A DNA stretch of 14,855 nucleotides from Caulobacter sp. (GTDB lineage: Bacteria > Pseudomonadota > Alphaproteobacteria > Caulobacterales > Caulobacteraceae): NCBI GenBank assembly GCA_014378155.1, contig JACMOF010000401.1, forward strand, positions 1 to 14,855. Reading direction: 5' to 3'. Under the pieces are notes generated by a model that did no database searches, was not told the origin of the DNA, and saw nothing but the letters and a program-made list of their open reading frames with translations. Below, in pieces: positions 1-6,152 of the stretch. Both the position numbers and the translations under genes were made by a program. Each line of letters begins with the position of its first letter. The first letter of the stretch is position 1.

Positions 1-25
1 CCGATAACCAGAACTCTCCAGCCAT
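1..25 (-). CDS. IS5-like transposase, N-terminal fragment at window edge
   Basis: Reading leftward from an ATG at 23-25, the first eight residues are MAGEFWLS, after which the window ends. A strong ribosome binding site, GGAGG, sits 6 bases upstream. I recognise this opening as that of IS5-family (IS427-like group) DDE transposases, whose first residues commonly include FWLSD. The call rests on eight codons plus the ribosome binding site and the adjoining repeat-rich, gene-free DNA, so the family is inferred. Any short protein opening with the same residues would look identical here. Confidence 0.5.
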
Positions 26-96
26 GATCCACCTCCGTTCCAAAGAGTGAATCACAGCAAGAATGCTTCAATCAATACCTTGATTGGGTTTCGACC
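1..96 (-). mobile_element. Probable end of an insertion sequence
   Basis: This stretch holds the presumed transposase start and about 70 bases of non-coding DNA upstream of it. It contains a perfect inverted repeat, CAATCAA (69-75) and TTGATTG (80-86), separated by tacc. It stops at a CTAG (97-100) that is also the first four bases of the palindromic repeat at 97-204. IS5-type elements often insert at short TA-containing palindromes such as CTAG, so 97 is a plausible junction. The exact terminal inverted repeat cannot be fixed because the other end lies outside the window. Confidence 0.35.
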
Positions 97-204
97 CTAG
101 AGCATTTTTCGAGCGAAGTGGTTCCGGTTCGCGTGAAGAAAAATGCGTCAAAACAAAATATTAGAGCTCACGGCCTGACGCAGTCAGGTCGGGAAATGCT
201 CTAG
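97..204. repeat. 108-bp intergenic palindromic element with 11-bp terminal inverted repeats
   Basis: The element begins CTAGAGCATTT (97-107) and ends with its exact reverse complement AAATGCTCTAG (194-204). Inside it, GCATTTTTC (102-110) pairs with GAAAAATGC (138-146), helped by GCGAA (113-117) and TTCGC (128-132). A second hairpin is CCTGA-cgcag-TCAGG near 174-188. It has no coding capacity. From memory, elements opening with a similar sequence (AGAGCATTTTTCGAGCGAAGTGG-like) are scattered between genes in Caulobacter-like and other alphaproteobacterial genomes. It may be a MITE-like or REP-like element. Confidence 0.7.
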
Positions 205-280
205 GCGCGCCAGCCGACCTGTCGATAAACCCCCTTACTCATATAGTTGCGATATCTGTTAAATATTGCGGATATTCGCA

Positions 281-603
281 ATGGAGCCTCGTCCGACCCG
301 CAACGGTTTCACCTCGGCCCTGTGCTATCGAGATCCCAATTCCGCGCTCAAATTCCTGGAGGCTGCGTTCGGCTTCGACCTGGCGACGCTGATTGAGGAC
401 GCCGAGGGCGACCTCGCCTATTCGGAGATGAAATTCGGCGACAGCCCGTGATGATTGGGACCGAGTGGACCGAGAAGCATCGCAGTCCGGCCTCGATCGA
501 CGGCCGCAACACCCAGACCGTCCACATCCACTTGGAGGGCGCCATTCTTGGCGTCCGCTACGCTGCAGGTGCTCATGGGATCTCCGTATGGCTATCAAGA
601 TAG
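281..603 (+). pseudogene. Frameshifted, truncated VOC-family (PhnB/glyoxalase-like) protein
   Basis: From ATG 281 the frame reads a PhnB-like vicinal-oxygen-chelate start: RNGFTSALCYRDPNSALKFL, then EAAFGF and YSEMKFGDS, ending at TGA 449-451. Shifting by one base at about 446-448 resumes a matching protein, VMIGTEWTEKHRSPASIDG followed by NTQTVHIHLE, which is the usual next segment of this family. The resumed frame stops at TAG 601-603, after about 20 residues that no longer resemble the family. The usual C-terminal third, with its YGDR and DPEGH-type motifs, is missing. The gene is therefore both frameshifted and truncated. A TTG at 266 is a less likely start. It lies just after the palindromic element, in a degraded zone. 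A sequencing error could explain the frameshift but not the lost C-terminus. Confidence 0.75.
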
Positions 604-613
604 CCATATTTTT
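587..613 (+). terminator. Perfect 22-bp palindrome followed by T5
   Basis: The arms TATGGCTATC (587-596) and GATAGCCATA (599-608) are exact complements separated by AA. As RNA this folds to a 9-bp stem with a CAAG tetraloop, followed by TTTTT (609-613). That is the layout of an intrinsic terminator for plus-strand transcription from the glyoxalase remnant. The stem is unusually AT-rich for this DNA. It could instead be an operator or an insertion scar, because it overlaps the aberrant 3' end of the pseudogene. Confidence 0.5.
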
Positions 614-635
614 CTGACGGCAAGATGGCGCTAGC

Positions 636-657
636 GACCGCTAATTTTCGAGCGGTC
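636..657 (-). terminator. Hairpin just past the GH15 stop codon
   Basis: GACCGCT (636-642) and AGCGGTC (651-657) form a 7-bp stem with an 8-base loop. The stem begins about 7 bases after the minus-strand stop of the GH15 gene. There is no T-run on the minus-strand exit side, so this would be a weak or factor-assisted terminator, or simply an mRNA 3' stabiliser. Confidence 0.35.
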
Positions 658-664
658 TTGCCTC

Positions 665-2461
665 TCACCGCACCGACGTCCAAGGCCGGCTTAGCAGCAC
701 CGCGCAGTTGATCAGGCCGACCAGGCTGTAGGTTTGCGGATAGTTGCCCCACAGCTCGCCGTCCGCGAAGCCGATGTCCTCCGAGAGCAGGCCGGCAGTG
801 GTGCGGCGCGCCAGCATCTCCTCGAACAGCGCCCGCGCCTCCTCGATGCGACCGGCCAGGTACAGGGCCTCGACCAGCCAGAAGGTGCAGATGTTGAACG
901 CAGTCTGCGGGGCGCCGAAGTCGTCGGGGATGGCGTAGCGCAGCAGGTAGGAGCCCTTGCGCAGGCCCGCCTCGACGGCCTCGACGGTGGCGACATTGCG
1001 CGGGTCATTGGCCTCGAGAAAGCGCAGATCGACCAACTGCAGTAGGCTGGCGTCCAGTTCGTCGCCCTCGAAGGTGGCGGCGAAGCGACCGAGTTCCTCA
1101 TTCCAGGCGCGTTTGTCGATGGTGGCGCGGACCTGGGCGGCGCGGGCATTCCAGAAGTCGGCCCGGTCGGCCAGGCCGAGCTTGGCGGCGGCGTTGCCCA
1201 GCCTGTCGCAGGCCGCCCAGCACATCACCGCCGAATAGGTGTGGACATTGGCCCGGCCGCGGAACTCCCACAGGCTGGCGTCCGGCTGGTCGTGAAGCTG
1301 GAAAGCCCGTTCGCCCACCGGCTCCAGGTTCTTGAAGTCCTCGACCGTTCCGGGTCGCAAAAGGCGCTCATCGAAGAAGGCCTGGGTGGAGGACAGGATG
1401 ATCTGGCCATAGACGTCGTGCTGCTGGTGCTCGAAGGCCTGGTTGCCGATGCGCACCGGCCCCATGCCGCGATAGCCGGGCAGGTCGGGGGCGAAGCGCT
1501 CGGTCAGTTGCGGCTCGAAGCCCACGCCGAACAGCGGCTGGATATGGCCGCCGTCGGCGCGGTCGACGATGTTGCGCAGATAGCCCAGATAGTTCTCCAG
1601 AATGTCGACCGCGCCCAGGCGGTTCAGGGCCTGAACCACGTAATAGGCGTCGCGCATCCAGCAGTAGCGGTAGTCCCAATTGCGACCACTGTTGGCATGT
1701 TCGGGGATCGAGGTGGTCATGGCCGCGACGATCGCGCCGGTCTCCTCGTGGGTGCAGAGCTTCAAGGTGATGGCCGCGCGGATCACCGCGCTCTGGTAGT
1801 CGAGCGGCACGGCGAGGCCACGCACCCATTCCAGCCAATATTCTTCGGTCTGTTGCAGCATGCGGGTGCAGGTGGCCCCGATATCGGCGTTGAACCCCTC
1901 GTCAGCGCCCAGGAACATGGCGATCGGCTGTTCCAGACGGAAGGTGCGCTCTTCCAGAATGTGCGACACCGGCGCGTCGGTGGTCAGACGCAGGGTCATG
2001 TCCGAGCCGAGGTAGCGAATGTGGTTGGAGCCGTTCGTATGCTCGGCGAGCTTGGCGCCCCACTCGGCGGTCGGGCGGGCCCGCAAAGTAATGCGGCAGA
2101 CGCCACTGATTGGCCGGACCAGACGGATGAACGCGGTAGGGCGGAAGATTCGACCGAATTGGCGATAACGGGGTGCGAAGTCGAGGATCTCCAGGCTGGC
2201 GCCGTCGGCGTCGGTGATCACCGTGCGCAGGATCGGGGTGTTGCGCAGATAGGCCTGGTCGATGGTTTGCTTGCCCTCGACCGCGACCTCCCACGTCCCC
2301 TGCGCGGCGGGATCTTCAGGCTCCAGACCGCCCAGCAGGCTACTGAACACCGGATCGGAATCGACGCGCGGCATGCAGGTCCAGACGAAGCGGCCGCCGC
2401 GGTCGATCAGGGCGTTGACCGCGCAGTTGCCGATCGGGAAAAGGTCAAGGGTTTGGGGCAT
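665..2461 (-). CDS. GH15 family glycoside hydrolase (glucoamylase/trehalase-like)
   Basis: This 598-residue protein has the layout of bacterial GH15 enzymes. An N-terminal beta-rich domain opens with IGNCAVNALIDRGGRFVWTC, as in trehalase-like and glucoamylase-like proteins. An (alpha/alpha)6 catalytic barrel follows, with the signature NWDYRYCWMRD; the WMRD residues are 268-271. Near the C-terminus, SEDIGFADGELWGNYPQ (about 560-576) matches the region that carries the second catalytic acid in this family, probably E561. Members release glucose from alpha-1,4-glucans, and some hydrolyse trehalose; the substrate cannot be decided here. There is no signal peptide, so the enzyme is probably cytoplasmic. 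The ATG is preceded by GAGG about 5 bases upstream. It is the last gene of a same-strand set with a debranching enzyme and a GT4 glycosyltransferase, which supports alpha-glucan turnover. Confidence 0.88.
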   Translation of the reverse strand: MPQTLDLFPIGNCAVNALIDRGGRFVWTCMPRVDSDPVFSSLLGGLEPEDPAAQGTWEVAVEGKQTIDQAYLRNTPILRTVITDADGASLEILDFAPRYRQFGRIFRPTAFIRLVRPISGVCRITLRARPTAEWGAKLAEHTNGSNHIRYLGSDMTLRLTTDAPVSHILEERTFRLEQPIAMFLGADEGFNADIGATCTRMLQQTEEYWLEWVRGLAVPLDYQSAVIRAAITLKLCTHEETGAIVAAMTTSIPEHANSGRNWDYRYCWMRDAYYVVQALNRLGAVDILENYLGYLRNIVDRADGGHIQPLFGVGFEPQLTERFAPDLPGYRGMGPVRIGNQAFEHQQHDVYGQIILSSTQAFFDERLLRPGTVEDFKNLEPVGERAFQLHDQPDASLWEFRGRANVHTYSAVMCWAACDRLGNAAAKLGLADRADFWNARAAQVRATIDKRAWNEELGRFAATFEGDELDASLLQLVDLRFLEANDPRNVATVEAVEAGLRKGSYLLRYAIPDDFGAPQTAFNICTFWLVEALYLAGRIEEARALFEEMLARRTTAGLLSEDIGFADGELWGNYPQTYSLVGLINCAVLLSRPWTSVR

Positions 2462-2496
2462 GGGGGCCTCGTTATGCTGGTTTCTTGTTTCCGTTT

Positions 2497-2570
2497 TCCC
2501 GACGAAAATGGTCGGGACCCAGACTCGTCAGGAGTCTCTCGCGGGCTTTCCCGCACCCGGCTTTTTCCGG
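2497..2570 (-). promoter_or_regulatory. Cluster of four hairpins between the debranching and GH15 genes
   Basis: The 126-base gap holds four consecutive inverted repeats: CCGG (2557-2560) with CCGG (2567-2570), GCGGG (2541-2545) with CCCGC (2550-2554), AGACTC (2521-2526) with GAGTCT (2532-2537), and TCCCGAC (2497-2503) with GTCGGGA (2511-2517). None is followed by a T-run on the minus strand. They would fold one after another in a transcript crossing the gap. They may protect or process the mRNA, or set GH15 expression relative to the upstream gene. The role is inferred from structure alone. Confidence 0.4.
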
Positions 2571-2587
2571 AGGATACTGACTTCGGG

Positions 2588-4747
2588 TCATCGCCGGATG
2601 AGCAGTGGTACGGTCGAACCCTTGCCGACATGGGCCGCGACGCGCGGTCCGTTGTGTTCGAAACTGATATCGGTCAGGGCGTCGCCGACGCCAAGGCCGC
2701 CGATGGTCAGGTGATCGATGCCGATGGGCAGGCGCGGATCGGTGAGGTGCACCTCATTTTTCCAGCCGTCTACGGTGATCCCCAGGCACGCCTGCAGCAT
2801 CATGAAGGCCGAGCCAGCCGCCCAAGCCTGGGGCAGGCAGGCCACCGGATAGGCCACGGGCGGCTCGCCCGGCTGGCGTGGGAAACCGCAGAACAGCTCG
2901 GGCAGCCGCATTTCATAGTGGGCTGCTGTTTCGAACAGGCCCGAGGTCATCTGCACCACCCCGTCGCGATGGCCGTAGCGCGCCAGGCCCATGGCGCAAA
3001 TCGCGGTATCGTGCGGCCAGACCGAACCGTTGTGGTAGCTCATCGGGTTAAATCGCGGTTCGCCTTGGGCCAGGGTCCGCACGCCGAAACCGTTGTGGAA
3101 GGCCGCCGACAGCAGAGTGTCGGCCACCTTCTTGGCGCGGTCGGGCGAGGGCAGGCCGCAGAACAGCAGGTGGCCGGGGTTGGAGCCCTTGACCCGGCAG
3201 GGCTTGCCGTGACCGTCGATGGCCATGGCGTAGAAGCCCTTGTCCTCCATCCAGAACTTGTCCTCGACCTGTTGGCGCAGATGCTCGGCCTTGGCTCGCC
3301 AACGTTCGGCGTTCTGCGGATCGCCGCGCCGCTCGGCCAGGTCCGCCATGCCCTTGAAAGCGGCGAAGGCGTAGCCCTGGACCTCGACGACTGCGATCGG
3401 GCCGTCGGGAAATTTGCCGTCCTCGTGGAAGACGCTGTCCTCGCTGTCCTTCCAGTTCTGGTTGGACAAACCGGAGTCCAGGCCCCTGGCGTAGTCGATC
3501 AGGCCGTCGCCGTCGCTGTCGCCGAAGTGCTCGATCCAGGCGATGGCTGCCGTCAGCGGCGTCCACAAATTCTCGATGAAGGTCAGGTCGCCCGTACGTT
3601 CGGCATAGGCGCAGGCCAGGGCCACGAACAGCGGCGTGGTGTCGACCCCGCCGTAATAGCGGCCGAACGGCAACTCGCCGAGCGCGGTCATCTCGCCCTT
3701 GCGGGTCTCGTGCATGATCTTGCCCGGTGCGCTGTCGCGGAAGGCGCTGACCTCCAAGGCCTGGTGTTCGGCCAGATAGCCCAGCACGCCCTTGGCCAGG
3801 CCCGGCTCGATCCACAGCACCTGCCAGGCGGTGATGATCGCGTCGCGGCCGAACGGCGTCGAGAACCAGGGAATGCCGGCATAGGGATAGGGGCCGGTCG
3901 CGAACTCGGTGGTCAACAGGGCCAGATCCGCCCGAGACTTTTCCAGCCAGTCGTTGAAGAGCCGGCCCGAGCTGTGCAGCCGCGCCCCCCGCCGCCGGCG
4001 CTTGCGCATATCGACCCGGGCCCGAGCGGCGGCGTCGCGCCAACGCTCGCGGGTCGGCGGGTGGTCCGGCTTCACCCCGACCTCGATATGGAGGTCGAAA
4101 TGGGTTTCCGGCGTCAGCATGAACATGAAGTCGGCGCGTTGCGGACCCAGGCGGCCCGGCGGATCGGAAAATGAAACCACGCTGGTGCGACGCACCCCGT
4201 CCAGCCCATCATAAGCGTAGGTGACGCTGCGCCCGTCCATCTCCGCTGGCAAAACGCGGCCACGGCCCGCGGGGCGCTTGGACCCGCGCACTTCGAACAT
4301 GTCGTGGAAGTCGGCGTCGTACTCGAGGCCGACGGGCAGGATCACCATGTCGCGGCTGTAGTTGACGAAGCGCAGGCGCTCGTAGAGCCGTTGGTCCCAC
4401 AGGAACCGCTTGCGCTCGACATGGATCGCGCCATGCGGCGCCGCCGCGCCGCCCAAGGCGGGCAGGGGCTCGTTGGTCGAGTGCGAGGTGAAGAACACAT
4501 TGTCCTGCGAAACGGACGCGCTCAGCAGGGCCGGCGAACGGTTGCCCAGCAGCAGGCGCAGCTTGGACAGCAGGCGCGTGTCGTCATGAAAGAGTCCATC
4601 GGCCGCGCCCATAACGTCGCCGAAGGCGTCGGCCACCAAGAAGGTGTCCTTGTCCTTTAAGGCGAAAAGGTTGGAGGGCGACCGGGGTTCGCCCGTCTCG
4701 CCCTGTTCAACCGAGCCCGTGGGGGCGTCCGGCGTCATATCATCCAT
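2588..4747 (-). CDS. Amylo-alpha-1,6-glucosidase (glycogen debranching-type enzyme)
   Basis: This 719-residue protein is about the normal length for bacterial amylo-alpha-1,6-glucosidase-like enzymes with the GDE N-terminal domain. The N-terminal beta-domain (about residues 24-215) opens with FALKDKDTFLVAD and contains DGLFHDDTRLLSKL, both typical. The (alpha/alpha)6 catalytic part includes IPWFSTPFGRDAIITAW (D302 in GRDA), GRYYGGVDTTPLFV, the Asp-rich DSDGDGLIDY, SNQNWKDSEDS and SYHNGSVWPHDTAI. Such enzymes remove alpha-1,6-linked glucose at branch points, but many relatives are uncharacterised and may use other glucosides. There is no signal peptide, so it is expected in the cytoplasm. Two in-frame ATGs compete (4745-4747 and 4736-4738) and neither has a strong ribosome binding site. 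It lies between GT4 and GH15 genes on the same strand. Confidence 0.87.
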   Translation of the reverse strand: MDDMTPDAPTGSVEQGETGEPRSPSNLFALKDKDTFLVADAFGDVMGAADGLFHDDTRLLSKLRLLLGNRSPALLSASVSQDNVFFTSHSTNEPLPALGGAAAPHGAIHVERKRFLWDQRLYERLRFVNYSRDMVILPVGLEYDADFHDMFEVRGSKRPAGRGRVLPAEMDGRSVTYAYDGLDGVRRTSVVSFSDPPGRLGPQRADFMFMLTPETHFDLHIEVGVKPDHPPTRERWRDAAARARVDMRKRRRRGARLHSSGRLFNDWLEKSRADLALLTTEFATGPYPYAGIPWFSTPFGRDAIITAWQVLWIEPGLAKGVLGYLAEHQALEVSAFRDSAPGKIMHETRKGEMTALGELPFGRYYGGVDTTPLFVALACAYAERTGDLTFIENLWTPLTAAIAWIEHFGDSDGDGLIDYARGLDSGLSNQNWKDSEDSVFHEDGKFPDGPIAVVEVQGYAFAAFKGMADLAERRGDPQNAERWRAKAEHLRQQVEDKFWMEDKGFYAMAIDGHGKPCRVKGSNPGHLLFCGLPSPDRAKKVADTLLSAAFHNGFGVRTLAQGEPRFNPMSYHNGSVWPHDTAICAMGLARYGHRDGVVQMTSGLFETAAHYEMRLPELFCGFPRQPGEPPVAYPVACLPQAWAAGSAFMMLQACLGITVDGWKNEVHLTDPRLPIGIDHLTIGGLGVGDALTDISFEHNGPRVAAHVGKGSTVPLLIRR

Positions 4748-4781
4748 GAACTTGGCATCTTGCGCTGAGGTCCCTCGAAAG

Positions 4782-4808
4782 CCCGCCGCGCCGCGATGAT
4801 GCGGCGGG
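4782..4808 (-). terminator. GC-rich hairpin between the GT4 and debranching genes
   Basis: CCCGCCGC (4782-4789) and GCGGCGGG (4801-4808) form a perfect 8-bp GC stem with an 11-base loop. On the minus strand it is followed by CTTTCG, a very short T-run. It lies about 60 bases after the glycosyltransferase stop, so it could terminate or attenuate transcription into the debranching gene. The poor T-run makes full termination uncertain. Confidence 0.4.
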
Positions 4809-4870
4809 CGGGTTGGCGAGTCCTAAAACCTGATCGTGTCGCGGACGGGGCGTTCCCGGAGCCGCGATGC

Positions 4871-5935
4871 TCAGGCGCTTTGAGCCAGCGTCAAGCGCTT
4901 CGGCGCGGTCGCTTTTTCGAGATGAGCGTAGATGTCCAGATAGCGGTTCGCCATCGCGATGGCCGAGAACCGCTCTTCAAAGCGCTGGCGAACGCCGAAA
5001 CGATCGATTTCACCCACGCGTCGCACGGCTTCAACGGCGCCGTCCTCATCTGTGACGATGAAACCGGTCCGGCCATTCTCGATCACCTCTGGGACCGAGC
5101 CGCAGTCGTAGGCGATGACTGGGGTGCCGCAGGCCATGGCCTCGATCATCACCAGGCCGAAGGGTTCGGGCCAGGCGATCGGGAACAGCAAAGCGTCAGC
5201 CTTGCCGAGGAATTCCGATTTTTGATGATCGCCGATCTCTCCCACGAACTCGATCAGCGGATCACTGAGCAGGTGCTCGATTTCGGCGTGGAAATAGGCG
5301 CGATCGGCCGCGTCGATCTTGGCGGCGATCTTCAGTTTCTTGCCGAGGCGCTTGGCGATGGCGATGGCGCGGTCAGGACCCTTCTCGGGCGAAATGCGCC
5401 CGAGGAACGCCAGGTAGCCGTCAGGCTTGGCGTTGAAGTCGTAGACCTCGGCGGCCATGCCGTGCAGCACCGTCCCGGCCCAATTCGCAAAGGGCAGCGG
5501 GCGGCGCTGGTCGTCGGAGATGGAGATCAGCGGATATTGGGTCCAGCGGCGATAGACGCCAGGCAGATCCTTCAGATCCAGGCGGCCGTGCAGGGTGGTC
5601 AGGGTCTTGGCCGCCATCTCCTCGAACATCGGGAACTGGACCATGTCGGTGTGGAAGTGGATGACGTCGAAGCGGTGCGCCTGGCGCTTGACCTCCGCCA
5701 GCATGGACATGTGGGCGGCCAGATCTGACTTCAGCGGCGCGGGGTCGAGGCGGATGGCCTGATCGCGCACGGCCACCAATTCTGCCTTGGTCTTGGCGTC
5801 GCTGGAGGCGAACAGGGTGACCTCGTGGCCCAGATCGACCAGGGCGTCGGTCAGATGCGCCACGACGCGTTCCGTGCCGCCATAGAAGCGCGGCGGAACA
5901 GCTTCGTACAGGGGGGGCACCTGGGCGATCTTCAT
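4871..5935 (-). CDS. GT4 family glycosyltransferase
   Basis: The 354-residue protein starts MKIAQVPPLYEAVPPRFYGG, with the PPRFYGGTERVV segment typical of a GT4 subgroup that binds its acceptor through the N-terminal Rossmann domain. The C-terminal donor domain has FLGRISPEKGPDRAI and the EX7E motif in PEPFGLVMIEAMACGTPVIA (E257 and E265), which binds the nucleotide-sugar. The predicted reaction is retaining transfer from an activated sugar; donor and acceptor are unknown. I chose ATG 5933-5935, which has an AGGA about 10 bases upstream and matches the family N-terminus. The open frame extends 28 codons further to a TTG at 6017-6019, an unlikely start. It is the first gene of the minus-strand carbohydrate set. 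There is no signal peptide or membrane span, so it is probably cytoplasmic. Confidence 0.87.
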   Translation of the reverse strand: MKIAQVPPLYEAVPPRFYGGTERVVAHLTDALVDLGHEVTLFASSDAKTKAELVAVRDQAIRLDPAPLKSDLAAHMSMLAEVKRQAHRFDVIHFHTDMVQFPMFEEMAAKTLTTLHGRLDLKDLPGVYRRWTQYPLISISDDQRRPLPFANWAGTVLHGMAAEVYDFNAKPDGYLAFLGRISPEKGPDRAIAIAKRLGKKLKIAAKIDAADRAYFHAEIEHLLSDPLIEFVGEIGDHQKSEFLGKADALLFPIAWPEPFGLVMIEAMACGTPVIAYDCGSVPEVIENGRTGFIVTDEDGAVEAVRRVGEIDRFGVRQRFEERFSAIAMANRYLDIYAHLEKATAPKRLTLAQSA

Positions 5936-5958
5936 GGGTTGAAGTCCTGAAACTCGAA

Positions 5959-5976
5959 GGGCGCGATCGCGCGCCC
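5959..5976 (-). promoter_or_regulatory. Hairpin in the glycosyltransferase leader
   Basis: GGGCGC (5959-5964) and GCGCCC (5971-5976) form a 6-bp stem around gatcgc. It ends about 10 bases before the AGGA of the GT4 gene, so it would sit in the 5' leader if transcription starts further upstream. It could affect ribosome access, but nothing more specific is visible. Confidence 0.25.
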
Positions 5977-6039
5977 CGACGCCGAAAGAAACCGCCAGTG
6001 TGGCCGTTAGGTTCCGCAACGAAAATAAAGAACCTTAAG

Positions 6040-6071
6040 CGGTTTGAACCGTTCGCCTTCCGCGCTACTTG
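6040..6071 (+). promoter_or_regulatory. Candidate promoter and palindrome between divergent genes
   Basis: In the divergent gap between the GT4 and L,D-transpeptidase genes, TTGAACC (6044-6050) and GCTACTTG (6064-6071) are 13 bases apart. This matches the TTGA and GCTA cores of the Caulobacter housekeeping promoter (TTGACGS, 10-14 bases, GCTANAWC), although the outer positions are poor. The -35 overlaps a 12-bp palindrome, CGGTTTGAACCG (6040-6051), which could be an operator for either gene. A second possible -35, TTGACG, is at 6074-6079 with no convincing -10 after it. Confidence 0.35.
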
Positions 6072-6152
6072 CGTTGACGCGCGAGCGACGTGACGGCCAT
6101 TTGAGTGTACGCGGACTGGCCGCGTACGAGCGTGCGGCGAGACCTTTTGACG

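Noticed and set aside
3493..3522. DSDGDGLIDY in the debranching enzyme as a dockerin or EF-hand site
   Set aside because: An Asp-rich DxDGDG turn is a usual feature of this enzyme family's catalytic barrel, and there is no second repeat as in dockerins, so it was not reported as unusual.
1241..4174. A 977-codon open frame on the plus strand opposite the GH15 and debranching genes
   Set aside because: It crosses two well-supported minus-strand genes and their intergenic hairpins, has biased low-complexity composition and no recognisable domain. It is a by-product of GC-rich codon use on the opposite strand.
6035..6050. A CtrA site (TTAA, 7 bases, TTAA) in the divergent gap
   Set aside because: The first half TTAA is present, but the second half at the right spacing does not match, so it does not meet the consensus.
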